A DNA stretch of 64,000 nt, from contig NZ_CP109149.1 of NCBI RefSeq assembly GCF_035920345.1, forward strand, positions 6,572,001 through 6,636,000, written 5' to 3'. How positions within the stretch are numbered: position 1 is the stretch's first letter; the number at the start of each line of letters is the position of its first letter. This document shows, one piece after another, positions 38,117 to 45,910 of this stretch. This DNA comes from Nocardia vinacea (GTDB lineage: Bacteria; Actinomycetota; Actinomycetes; Mycobacteriales; Mycobacteriaceae). The notes under the pieces are model-generated. The model ran no database searches and was not told the origin of the DNA. It saw nothing but the letters and a program-made list of their open reading frames with translations. A program made the translations under genes and the position numbers.

Positions 38117-38904
38117 ACGAAGACCTTTCGCGTGATCGCGTCGGTCCACAGCAAGCCGATACACGCCAATGCCGCGCCGAGTGGTAGCAGCACAGTTCCG
38201 GCACCCGGGCTCAGCAGCACGTGCAGTGGAGCGGCACCCATCAGTTGTCCCAGGCCGATACCGAGGAGCGGTAGGCCCGCCAAGACCGCCGCTGTGGCGC
38301 GAGCACCGGCCAGTGCGGCTGTGATGCGCGTGCGAAAACGGATGCGCCCCAATAGGTCCGCGCGAGCGGCCGAGAGCAGCTCCGCCAGAGCGAGACCGTG
38401 GTGCTCGGCAACCTGCCACGCGTCGGCGATCCTGGCGAGTTCCGCATCGACGATCGAATCGGAATCGCGCAACCCGTCCGCGCCGGAACCACCGAGTCTG
38501 CTGCGCGCCGCGCTCACCGCGAAGACGCGTGCGGCCTCCCCGCGCGACTCCTGCGCGGCAACCTCCGCCGCCGCACTCGGATGCGCACCCACCCGCAGCT
38601 CCCCGATCACCGCCTCGAGCGCGTCCAACAGATAAGCGCACTCCGCACTGCGCCGCCGTTCCCGCCTCGCCCACCGCACCCGAATACCGACCGTTCCCCC
38701 AACCAACACCGCCGCAACCAGCGGACCGATTCCAACGGCCAACGCCCCCACGATGACAACACCGATCGCCACCCGAAACCCACTGCCCCGACCGAGCGTT
38801 CGGACATCGCCTGATGCCGTGAACAGGCTGGTGAACCGCCGCCGCGAACTCGGCGGCGGCGCCAGCAAAATCCCGATCGCCAGACACACCAATCCCGCGA
38901 TCAT
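38113..38904 (-). CDS. tadB: TadB-like type II secretion F-domain protein
   Basis: A protein of about 263 residues (Rv3658c type) starting MIAGLVCLAIGILLAP. It has two N-terminal helices, a cytoplasmic T2SSF domain (LLDALEAVIGELRVGAHPSA), and two C-terminal helices. The ATG at 38904 overlaps the stop of a small upstream gene by 4 bp, which decides the start over the GTG at 38931. It partners TadC as the pilus assembly platform. Confidence 0.87.
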   Translation of the reverse strand: MIAGLVCLAIGILLAPPPSSRRRFTSLFTASGDVRTLGRGSGFRVAIGVVIVGALAVGIGPLVAAVLVGGTVGIRVRWARRERRRSAECAYLLDALEAVIGELRVGAHPSAAAEVAAQESRGEAARVFAVSAARSRLGGSGADGLRDSDSIVDAELARIADAWQVAEHHGLALAELLSAARADLLGRIRFRTRITAALAGARATAAVLAGLPLLGIGLGQLMGAAPLHVLLSPGAGTVLLPLGAALACIGLLWTDAITRKVFV

Positions 38905-39116
38905 CGACCGAGCCGTTCGCCGACCAGGCACCGCGACGGTGCCATCCGACCAGCAATTCCCGAGTGCACCGCTGCCGCGATCAGGCTGGACCGCAACGCT
39001 GCCGGAGTCGCGTCCACAAGGAGCACCGGCACCGCATCCGACGACGGGGCCGCAAGCACGCGCGACAACGAAGCCGTCCGGGTTATGAGCGCTGTGCGCT
39101 GCATTCCCGCATTCAC
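38901..39116 (-). CDS. Small protein encoded between cpaF and tadB
   Basis: A 71-residue frame that starts at GTG 39116, overlapping the cpaF stop by 4 bp (GTGA), and ends overlapping the tadB ATG by 4 bp (ATGA). Its sequence (SLSRVLAAPSSDAVPVLLVD, then RSSLIAAAVHSGIAGRM) is soluble-looking with G/C-rich third positions at about 70%. I recognise no family and know of no counterpart in the M. tuberculosis locus. The double overlap argues for real translation. Confidence 0.55.
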   Translation of the reverse strand: MNAGMQRTALITRTASLSRVLAAPSSDAVPVLLVDATPAALRSSLIAAAVHSGIAGRMAPSRCLVGERLGR

Positions 39117-40300
39117 CGGTCGAGCCGTTCGTCGAGGAGGCGAATGAGGGTGGGGGCGGCCGGGGTGGGGGCTTGGTCGGAGTGCCAGGCGGCGGTTATG
39201 GTGACGCGGCCTTGGGGGTCGCGGTCTACGATGCCGATTTCGCGGAGGCCACGGGAGCCGTCGGCTCGGCGGTGGACGTGCAGCACTACCTGGACTGCTG
39301 CGGCGAGTTGGCTGTGGAGGGCGGCTCGGTCCATACCGCCCAGTGCGGCAAGGGCTTCCAGACGGGCGGGGACCTCGCGTGGTGAGTTCGCGTGGACCGT
39401 GCCCGCGCCGCCGTCGTGGCCGGTGTTCAGGGCGGTCAGGAGGTCGACTACCTCCGCGCCACGAACTTCGCCGACGACGATTCGGTCGGGGCGCATTCGC
39501 AGGGCCTGCCGGACAAGATCGCGGACGGTTACCGCGCCGACGCCCTCTACGTTCGCGGTGCGCGCGACCAGGCGCACGACGTGGGGATGTGGGGGTGCCA
39601 GTTCGGCGGCGTCTTCGACGCAGATGATGCGTTCGTCGGCGGCGACCTTGGCCAGTAGGCCGGACAAGAGCGTTGTCTTGCCCGCGCCGGTTCCACCGAC
39701 CACCAGGAAGGCGAGTCTGGCCCGAATGATCTGCTCCAGTAGAAGTTTCGCGTCGGCGGGTACCGCGCCCGCCGCGGCGAGCGCATCCAGTCCCTGTGTC
39801 GCCGGACGCAGCACGCGTAGCGACAGGCAGGTGCCGCCGTGTGCCACCGGCTCCAAGACCGCGTGCAGCCGGACTCCGAACGAATCCCCCAGTGCCGCTT
39901 CCCTTCCGGATAACCGGCCGTCGACCCACGGTTGTGCGTCGTCGAGCCGCCGCCCGGCCGACAGCGCCAACCGCTGTGCCAAGCGGCGCACCGCAGCCTC
40001 ATCCGGAAAGGCGACCGAGGTTCGTTCCAGCCCACGGCCCCGGTCGATCCACACCGCATCCGGCGCAGTCACCAACACATCGGCGACCCGGGGATCCTGC
40101 AGCAGCGGCTCCAACAGCCCCGCTCCGGTCATCTCGGTCTGCAACAGCCGCAATGCCCGCAGCAGATCGGTATCACCGAGTACACCACCGGCCTCGGCTC
40201 GGATAGCAGCCGCCACCTGCGCCGGATCCGGATCTCCCGACGCACCGGACAGCCGTTCCCGCACCCGATCCATCAACTCCGACGTAACCAACGCACTCAC
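39113..40300 (-). CDS. cpaF: TadA/CpaF-type secretion ATPase
   Basis: A 395-residue hexameric ATPase that powers Tad pilus assembly (Rv3659c type). Walker A is VVGGTGAGKTTLL, the Asp box is ICVEDAAEL, Walker B is RIVVGEVRGAEVVDLL and the His box is GTVHANSPREV. GTG 40300 overlaps the stop of the preceding small gene (GTGA). The C-terminal end is coupled to the next small gene in the same way. Confidence 0.93.
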   Translation of the reverse strand: MSALVTSELMDRVRERLSGASGDPDPAQVAAAIRAEAGGVLGDTDLLRALRLLQTEMTGAGLLEPLLQDPRVADVLVTAPDAVWIDRGRGLERTSVAFPDEAAVRRLAQRLALSAGRRLDDAQPWVDGRLSGREAALGDSFGVRLHAVLEPVAHGGTCLSLRVLRPATQGLDALAAAGAVPADAKLLLEQIIRARLAFLVVGGTGAGKTTLLSGLLAKVAADERIICVEDAAELAPPHPHVVRLVARTANVEGVGAVTVRDLVRQALRMRPDRIVVGEVRGAEVVDLLTALNTGHDGGAGTVHANSPREVPARLEALAALGGMDRAALHSQLAAAVQVVLHVHRRADGSRGLREIGIVDRDPQGRVTITAAWHSDQAPTPAAPTLIRLLDERLDR

Positions 40301-40572
40301 CGCGAACCCCTCCCAACCGAAGCGGCAAGAACCTGCCGCAACGTCCGGCGCATCGCCCACGCACTCGAAGCCGCAGATCGCCCAGCACCGAGCACCTCAT
40401 CCGACAGCGCAGATCGCCCCATGCCGAGCACCGTCGGGACAGCGCACGCGGCGTTCCGATACCGCTGCAGCAGCTCGTATTCCATCGGCGCACGCGCCCC
40501 ACCACGGCGCACCGGATTCTCACGCACCGCCGCGCGGACCCGAAACGACGGCTGGGACGTCGACGCACTCAT
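40297..40572 (-). CDS. Small Arg/Ala-rich protein encoded between ssd and cpaF
   Basis: A 91-residue frame starting at ATG 40572, which overlaps the ssd stop by 4 bp (ATGA), and ending on the GTG of cpaF (GTGA). Basic, with MEYELLQRYRNAACAVPTVL in the middle and no clear domain or membrane segment. I know of no equivalent in the mycobacterial locus. The overlaps on both sides support translation as part of the operon. Confidence 0.5.
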   Translation of the reverse strand: MSASTSQPSFRVRAAVRENPVRRGGARAPMEYELLQRYRNAACAVPTVLGMGRSALSDEVLGAGRSAASSAWAMRRTLRQVLAASVGRGSR

Positions 40573-41678
40573 CGCAGCGCCTTCCCGGCCGGAGCGCTGA
40601 GCACCCCGAGCACTGCGTCCGCAGCGTCGCGGAGAGGCCCGCGGCGCAAAGTAAGCCCGCCGCGTTCGAGGCGGGCGGCCAGTCCGGGTTGGGTTCGGAC
40701 GGCGGCTAGGAGGGGGAGGTCGAGGACCTCGGCGACCTCCGGGCCGCGGAGTCCGCCGGGTGCCGGGCCGCGGACTACCAAGCCCTGGTTGGGATTTCGC
40801 TTACCGATATGAGCGGCGACCGATTCGGCGGCGGCTACGGCGCGCAGGCGGGCGGGGACGACCAGGACGACGAGGTCGGCCGCGTCGAGTATCTGGTCGG
40901 CGTGGGGGCCGCGTTCGCCCGAGATGTCGCATATCACCAAATCGCCTGCGGCACGGCCCGCTTCGATGACGGCGCGGACGGCGGCAGCGCCGATTTCGGC
41001 GGGCAAGCGTCCGGCACCGCCGCGGCCGCAGGACAGCACCGCCAGTCCCGGGACGGCTGCCGGCAGTGCGCTGTGCAGTGCGGCGGCCGACACCCGACCG
41101 TCCTCGATCACCAGATCCGGCCAGCGCAGTCCGGCCCTGGTTTCGATGCCGAGCAGCAGGTCGAGACCGCCGCCGAGGGGTGCGCCGTCGACGAGCACGG
41201 TGTCGCGCCGGAACCGCTCGGCGGCGGATCGCAGTCCGGTCGCCGCGGCCAATGTAGAGGCGCCCGCACCGCCGCTCGCACCCGCGATCGCGACGACAAC
41301 ACCGTCACCCACGCGATATTCGCCGTGCTCAGCAAACTTCTCGATAAGTCCGACCGCGGCACCGGGCAGCGCGATGACACGCTCGGCACCGACAGCCGCG
41401 GCGGCCTGCCAATCGGTCAATCCGGGCTCCCCGTCTGTCACCAACACGATGCCGATCCGTCGGAGGTAACCGGCCCGTGCACAGCTCTCGGCCGCCCCCG
41501 TGTCGAGGATCACCAGAGGTGCCGCCACCCAGGCGTGCCGACCGACAGAGAGCGCGCGCTCGTCGAGCGCGCGCTCTGCGGCCGCCGCGACCCGGCGCAC
41601 CTCATCGCGCAGCCGGGTGTCCTGGATGAGCACGAGCGCGGGCGGCGGTGTGAGTGCCGGGGCGGCTTCGAGATTCAT
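40569..41678 (-). CDS. ssd: Septum site-determining protein, CpaE/MinD-like
   Basis: A 369-residue member of the septum site-determining (Rv3660c) family. The N-terminal receiver-like part (ALVLIQDTRLRDEVRRVA) is followed by a MinD/ParA-type domain with a deviant P-loop GASGGAGASTLAAA (no signature Lys) and DTVLVDGAPLGGGLDLLLG. In M. tuberculosis Ssd influences septum placement; in Tad loci CpaE-type proteins position the pilus. First gene of a run of 4-bp-overlapping genes that reaches tadC. Two DnaA boxes lie 53-79 bp upstream of its start. Confidence 0.88.
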   Translation of the reverse strand: MNLEAAPALTPPPALVLIQDTRLRDEVRRVAAAAERALDERALSVGRHAWVAAPLVILDTGAAESCARAGYLRRIGIVLVTDGEPGLTDWQAAAAVGAERVIALPGAAVGLIEKFAEHGEYRVGDGVVVAIAGASGGAGASTLAAATGLRSAAERFRRDTVLVDGAPLGGGLDLLLGIETRAGLRWPDLVIEDGRVSAAALHSALPAAVPGLAVLSCGRGGAGRLPAEIGAAAVRAVIEAGRAAGDLVICDISGERGPHADQILDAADLVVLVVPARLRAVAAAESVAAHIGKRNPNQGLVVRGPAPGGLRGPEVAEVLDLPLLAAVRTQPGLAARLERGGLTLRRGPLRDAADAVLGVLSAPAGKALR

Positions 41679-41730
41679 GCAGGTCAGCGTGCTCGAAGAC
41701 GAAGCCGAGCAGAAGATGCAATATGCCGAA

Positions 41731-41757
41731 TGTGGATAACTCGGGGGGTGTGGATAA
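41731..41757 (-). promoter_or_regulatory. Two perfect DnaA boxes
   Basis: TGTGGATAA occurs at 41731-41739 and again at 41749-41757, which on the minus strand is TTATCCACA twice, the exact consensus DnaA box, in the same orientation with 9 bp between. They lie in the divergent ssd-HAD region, just upstream of ssd. They could make the ssd/tad operon respond to DnaA or titrate it. Confidence 0.7.
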
Positions 41758-41774
41758 ATCCGGAGGCCCGAAAC

Positions 41775-41886
41775 CGGGGAAACCTACCCCGAAATAGAGG
41801 ACGGCCCCAGCCGGGGGGGGAGGAGGCTGGGGCCGTCGGGTTCAGCCCCGGGGGGTCGGGCTGAACGCGCCTGGACTATGTCCAGG
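41775..41886. repeat. Row of four perfect hairpins
   Basis: Within 112 bp there are CGGGG/CCCCG (41775-41791), a 12-bp stem ACGGCCCCAGCC/GGCTGGGGCCGT (41801-41836) with an eight-G loop run, a 9-bp stem GTTCAGCCC/GGGCTGAAC (41840-41866), and a 7-bp stem CCTGGAC/GTCCAGG (41870-41886). The stems do not overlap. They sit between the DnaA boxes and the HAD phosphatase gene, so they are not simply gene-end terminators. Confidence 0.75.
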
Positions 41887-42033
41887 TGCCAGCAATACTA
41901 CACCCAAGCCCGGGCCACAACGCAAGTCTGTATTCGGAGAACTTTGTGGCCACCACCGGCCCGGCGTCCCCGGGGCAAACCCGCCGAACGAACCAGACGC
42001 GCGACCCGTCCGACAGCGTCGCCGCGGCATGCA

Positions 42034-42039
42034 TATTCT
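42034..42039 (+). promoter_or_regulatory. Possible -10 box of a leaderless HAD transcript
   Basis: TATTCT lies six bases before the GTG at 42046 and no Shine-Dalgarno is visible. This spacing would put the transcription start on the start codon, a common arrangement in Mycobacteriales. Confidence 0.35.
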
Positions 42040-42045
42040 GAACGA

Positions 42046-42915
42046 GTGACGGCCGATGGCGACCAGACAGAGCTCGAGGACCAGACGGCACGGGACGTGA
42101 CGGCAACGGAGCGACCGAGCGCCGGTGGCGAGCGCGTAGCCGCTTTCTTCGATCTCGACAAGACGGTGATCGCGAAATCGAGCACCTACGTGTTCAGTAA
42201 GCCCTTCTACGCACAGGGCCTGCTGAACCGGCGCGCGGTGCTGGAGAGCAGTTACGCCCACTTCCTGTTCATGCTCTCGGGCGCCGACCACGATCAGATG
42301 GAGCGCATGCGCGCCAATCTGACGAATATGGTCGCGGGCTGGGATGTCGAGCAGGTGAAATCCATTGTGGCCGAGACACTTCACGAACTCGTCGACCCGC
42401 TGATCTATGCCGAGGCCGCGGATCTCATTGCCGACCACAAGATCCGGGGACACGATGTGGTGATCGTCTCGGCCTCGGGCGAGGAGATCGTCGGTCCGAT
42501 CGCCGAGGTGCTGGGCGCCTCGCATACCGCGGCGACCCGAATGGTGGTCGAGGACGGCCGCTACACCGGCGAGGTCGAATTCTATTGCTACGGTGCGGGT
42601 AAGGTGACCGCGATCGAAAAGCTCGCCGCCACTGAGGGTTACGATCTCTCGCGGTGTTATGCCTACTCCGATTCGGTGACCGATCTACCGATGCTGAGCG
42701 CGGTGGGGCATCCGACGGCGGTGAACCCGGATCGCAATCTGCGACGCGAAGCGGTGGCCAAGGGCTGGCCGATTCTCACGTTCTCCAACCCGGTCTCGCT
42801 GTGGGCGCGCTTCCAGAGTCCGTCGTCGACCACCCTTGCCGCGACGGCGGCGGTCGGGCTGAGCGCGGTGCTGGCCGGTGCGATCAGCTACCGGCTGTTG
42901 CGCCGGCGCCGCTGA
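42046..42915 (+). CDS. HAD-superfamily (SerB-like, IB) phosphatase
   Basis: A 289-residue protein equivalent to Rv3661. The HAD motif I is FFDLDKTVI, motif II Ser/Thr is in VIVSASGEE, and the C-terminal motifs are in CYAYSDSVTDLPML. A hydrophobic segment close to the C-terminus (TLAATAAVGLSAVLAGAI) followed by RRRR suggests a membrane anchor. The natural phosphate ester is unknown; homologues annotated as serine phosphatase-like. Start at GTG 42046 matches the family. Confidence 0.88.
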   Translation: MTADGDQTELEDQTARDVTATERPSAGGERVAAFFDLDKTVIAKSSTYVFSKPFYAQGLLNRRAVLESSYAHFLFMLSGADHDQMERMRANLTNMVAGWDVEQVKSIVAETLHELVDPLIYAEAADLIADHKIRGHDVVIVSASGEEIVGPIAEVLGASHTAATRMVVEDGRYTGEVEFYCYGAGKVTAIEKLAATEGYDLSRCYAYSDSVTDLPMLSAVGHPTAVNPDRNLRREAVAKGWPILTFSNPVSLWARFQSPSSTTLAATAAVGLSAVLAGAISYRLLRRRR

Positions 42916-43066
42916 GCTATTGCTGTCCGGCGCGGGCCGCGCGGCCGGGCTGTTGAGGGGCGCGGCGGAGGGCTTGCTGTCATAACACAGAGGCCGCTGC
43001 GACCAGGCATTTAATCACGAAACGCCGGTAAACACGCCGGTTATTGAATGTTTTCCCAAGCCTTGA

Positions 43067-43082
43067 TGTGAGGGCAGTCACA
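43067..43082. promoter_or_regulatory. Perfect CRP/GlxR box TGTGA-N6-TCACA
   Basis: TGTGAGGGCAGTCACA matches the symmetric CRP-family consensus at all ten defined positions. The genome's own crp is at 58942. The box lies just upstream of the Ms1-like RNA. A TTGATG overlapping its left end and TAGAAA 16 bp further could be -35 and -10, which would put the box inside the promoter and suggest repression. Confidence 0.7.
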
Positions 43083-43097
43083 GTGTAGAAATGTAAC

Positions 43098-43395
43098 TAC
43101 GGAAGGACGGAAGGCCTGAGCGGAGCCGGAAGAGAAGGCTCAGCTCCCCGACCCCCCCCTTCCCAGCACGGGCACCAGGCACCCACGCGGAGCGCGCCGC
43201 GACAAGGGCAGAAGCGTTGTGGGCCTGCGAGATCCGGGTTTTCGACGGCGAAGGCCTCGCACAGGTTGCGGGGATGAACCGGCGGAGTTCGGATAATCGC
43301 CGAGGCCGCAGAACACAACCCACCCAGCACGCTTGGTAACCGGGTATCCGTGCTAGCGGGCGGTGAGGTCGTCAACGACAACGCCGCCCGCTTTG
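43098..43395 (+). ncRNA. Ms1/MTS2823-type small RNA (RNA polymerase-binding)
   Basis: The stretch between the Rv3661-type and Rv3662c-type genes holds no convincing gene, and in mycobacteria exactly this slot on this strand encodes the ~300-nt Ms1/MTS2823 RNA, which binds core RNA polymerase in stationary phase. Here a possible promoter (TTGATG / TAGAAA) with a CRP box precedes it. A strong intrinsic terminator ends it: AGCGGGCGG/CCGCCCGCT (43355-43392) with TTTGATG after it. The predicted length is about 300 nt. Boundaries are estimates; identity rests on synteny, promoter and terminator, not on aligned sequence. Confidence 0.65.
43355..43392 (+). terminator. Intrinsic terminator of the Ms1-like RNA
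   Basis: AGCGGGCGG (43355-43363) pairs perfectly with CCGCCCGCT (43384-43392). An inner GTCG/CGAC pair (43368-43379) extends the hairpin, and TTT follows in the plus direction. Confidence 0.7.
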
Positions 43396-43409
43396 ATGTG
43401 TGTAGACCC

Positions 43410-44156
43410 CTATCCGGATGCCGCGTCGGCGATCGATGTCGCCTCCCGCGCACCGTCTTCGAAGGCGCCGCAGCACAGGATCACCCAGCCGCCCACCGCA
43501 TCCGGAGCACCCGAGCCGAATCCGGCCGCCGCGTCCAGATACTGCTGACGCCGCCGCAACCAGAACACCTCCGGTACGCCGAGGCTGTGCGGGTCCAGCC
43601 CACTGGACGCGGCCACCAGTCGCGAGGCCGCCCGCGCCACGATGCCATCGGCCGTACCAAACGGCCGCAAGGTCAGTAGTTCACCGTGCACGACCGCCGC
43701 GATGACCGGCGCTGGCGCCTTGGATCCGAGCACGGTCTGCACCAACAGGTCGAGCCGTTCGGCCACACCGCCGTCACCGCGCGGGCGCCCGAGTAGCTCC
43801 TCTTCGGTGACCAGATCGGCCGCGGCCAGCAGATGCAGCCGGGCCAGCGCCTGCAGCGGCGCGCGCTGCCAGGTGCCGACCAGATTCCGCAGCGCGTCAC
43901 CGTCGAGCGCCTGCCCGACCCGCAGCGAGCCGGCCAGAATCGGATCCGCGACCCGGCCGTCGGCAGGCAGTTCGGTACTGCCGCCCTCGATCGCGGCGGA
44001 TGAGCGCGCGGCCCGCACCGCCGCCTCGGCGGCCGTGGTCGGCCAGCCCCGCCGGTTCGCCTTGTGCCGATGCACCGCGGCAAGCGCGTCACGCGCCTTA
44101 TCGGCGGCTTCGCGCACACCTGGCAGATCGACGAGGGGCTGTAGCGGATCGGTCAC
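43410..44156 (-). CDS. Rv3662c-like protein with degenerate Fic-type motif
   Basis: A 248-residue soluble protein of all-helical character. GELLTLRPFGTADGIVARAA lines up with the Fic motif (HPFxxGNGR), but the first His is Arg and the GNGR part is DGIVAR, so AMP transfer is unlikely. AARSSAAIEGGSTELPADG corresponds to the SxxIEG segment that Fic proteins often carry before the core. Position and length match Rv3662c. Start GTG 44156 (TDPLQPLVDLPG) has no strong ribosome binding site. It follows dppD by 50 bp and may be transcribed with it. Confidence 0.7.
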   Translation of the reverse strand: MTDPLQPLVDLPGVREAADKARDALAAVHRHKANRRGWPTTAAEAAVRAARSSAAIEGGSTELPADGRVADPILAGSLRVGQALDGDALRNLVGTWQRAPLQALARLHLLAAADLVTEEELLGRPRGDGGVAERLDLLVQTVLGSKAPAPVIAAVVHGELLTLRPFGTADGIVARAASRLVAASSGLDPHSLGVPEVFWLRRRQQYLDAAAGFGSGAPDAVGGWVILCCGAFEDGAREATSIADAASG

Positions 44157-44206
44157 CGTGCTGATTTTGCCGCGCCCGCACCGCGACCGATCCACGACCC
44201 CCCTGG

Positions 44207-45910
44207 TCAGCCTGCCAGCAGGTCCCGTCCGGGAATGGCATCCAGCAGGCGGCGGGTGTACTCCTCCTCGGGGTTCTGGAACACCTCGTCGGTTGTGGCC
44301 GCTTCGACGATCCTGCCGGTCTGCATGACCAGGACGTCGTCGGCGATCTGGCGGACGACGGCCAGGTCATGGGTGATGAACAGATAGGACAGACCCAGCT
44401 CGGCTTGTAAGTCGTTGAGCAGCTTGAGGATCTGAGCCTGGACGAGGACGTCGAGCGCGGAGACCGCCTCGTCGCACACCACGACCTCCGGGGAGAGCGC
44501 GAGCGCACGGGCCACCGCGACACGCTGGCGCTGGCCACCGGAGAGTTCATTGGGGTAGCGGCGCATTACCGAGGACGGCAGCGACACCTTGTCCAACAGA
44601 TCGCGCACCGTTGCCTCGCGTTCCTTAGCCGTGCCGATCTTGTGCGTACGCAGCGGCTCCTCGATGGTGCGGTAAATCGAGTACATCGGATCCAGCGAAC
44701 CGTAGGGATCCTGGAAGATCGGCTGCACTCGACGACGAAAAGCGAACGCGCCCTTACGATCCAGTTTCGCAACTGCACGACCGTCGAAGGTCACCGAACC
44801 CGATGCCGGTTCGAGCAGGCCCAGAACCATCTGTGCCACAGTCGATTTACCCGATCCGGACTCGCCGACAATGGCAGTGGTCGTGCCGCGCTTCAGCCGG
44901 AACGACACATCGTCGACCGCGACGAAATCCGTCGACTTCCACGGCGTACTGCCCCGAATCTTGAACGCCTTGGTCAGATTCTGTGCGACCACCACGTCAT
45001 CGGAGACCGCCGCGATTTCCGTATCGGCCGCCGCGACCTCTTCCGCGACCTGTACGGCCTGCTTACGCACTTCTATGCGCTCACGCACCGAGGACAGCCG
45101 CTGCGAGGCGAGCGAGGGCGCGGAATTCACCAGCTTCTTGGTGTACAGATGCTGGGGTTCGCGCAGAATCTGCAGTGCCGGACCGGATTCCACGACCTTG
45201 CCGCGATACATCACCACCAGGTGCTCGGCGCGTTCCGCGGCCAGGCCGAGGTCGTGGGTGATGAGCAGGACCGCGGTGCCGAGTTCGCTGGTGAGTCCGT
45301 CGAGATGGTCGAGGATCTGCCGCTGCACCGTCACGTCGAGGGCCGAGGTCGGCTCGTCGGCGATCAACAGTTTGGGACGGCACGCCAATCCGATGGCGAT
45401 GAGCGCGCGCTGGCGCATACCGCCGGAGAATTCGTGCGGATACTGGTTCACCCGATGCGCCGCATCCGACATCCCGGCTTCCTCGAGCAGTTCGATGGCG
45501 CGCTGTTTGGCCGCCTTACCCTTGGCAATGCCATTGGCCTCCAAGGTCTCTCGGATCTGGAATCCGATCTTCCACACCGGGTTCAGATTCGACATCGGAT
45601 CCTGCGGTACCAATCCGATACCGCTGCCGCGGACCGCGACGACCTCCCGCTTCGACGCCTTCGCCAGATCCTTGCCGTCGAACCTGATCGAGCCGGAGGT
45701 GACCTGCCCGGTGCCGGGCAGCAGGTCGATAATGCTGTGCGCGGTCGTGGATTTTCCGGATCCGGATTCGCCGACAATGGCGACGGTCTGGCCCGGATAA
45801 ACCGTCAGACCGACGTCGCGAACCGCCGGAATCTTCTTGCCCTCGGAGGAGAAGCAGACGTTGAGATCCTCGATCTCGAGCAATGGTTTATCCGACATCG
45901 CCGTGGTCAC
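44207..45910 (-). CDS. dppD: Peptide ABC transporter, double ATPase
   Basis: A 567-residue ATP-binding protein with two complete cassettes, as in mycobacterial DppD (Rv3663c). Both halves have Walker A GESGSGKST, signatures FSGGMRQR and LSGGQRQR, and Walker B LLIADEPTSALD and VVVCDEAVSALD. The linker is around residues 270-310. It drives uptake of di-/oligopeptides and possibly haem with DppA, B and C. GTG 45910 overlaps the dppC stop (GTGA), with AGGAAGAG before it. Confidence 0.95.
   Translation of the reverse strand: MTTAMSDKPLLEIEDLNVCFSSEGKKIPAVRDVGLTVYPGQTVAIVGESGSGKSTTAHSIIDLLPGTGQVTSGSIRFDGKDLAKASKREVVAVRGSGIGLVPQDPMSNLNPVWKIGFQIRETLEANGIAKGKAAKQRAIELLEEAGMSDAAHRVNQYPHEFSGGMRQRALIAIGLACRPKLLIADEPTSALDVTVQRQILDHLDGLTSELGTAVLLITHDLGLAAERAEHLVVMYRGKVVESGPALQILREPQHLYTKKLVNSAPSLASQRLSSVRERIEVRKQAVQVAEEVAAADTEIAAVSDDVVVAQNLTKAFKIRGSTPWKSTDFVAVDDVSFRLKRGTTTAIVGESGSGKSTVAQMVLGLLEPASGSVTFDGRAVAKLDRKGAFAFRRRVQPIFQDPYGSLDPMYSIYRTIEEPLRTHKIGTAKEREATVRDLLDKVSLPSSVMRRYPNELSGGQRQRVAVARALALSPEVVVCDEAVSALDVLVQAQILKLLNDLQAELGLSYLFITHDLAVVRQIADDVLVMQTGRIVEAATTDEVFQNPEEEYTRRLLDAIPGRDLLAG

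Noticed and set aside
36051..38204. A 717-codon open frame on the minus strand across tadC, the spacer, the pilin gene and tadE
   Set aside because: Only its last ~105 codons match a protein family (TadE). The rest overlaps known genes in another frame and is Arg/Gly-rich, typical of high-GC open frames.
43097..43453. A minus-strand frame with several cysteines in the Ms1 region
   Set aside because: It could look like a zinc or WhiB-type protein, but the Cys spacing does not fit, there is no ribosome binding site, and it runs into the Rv3662c-like gene.
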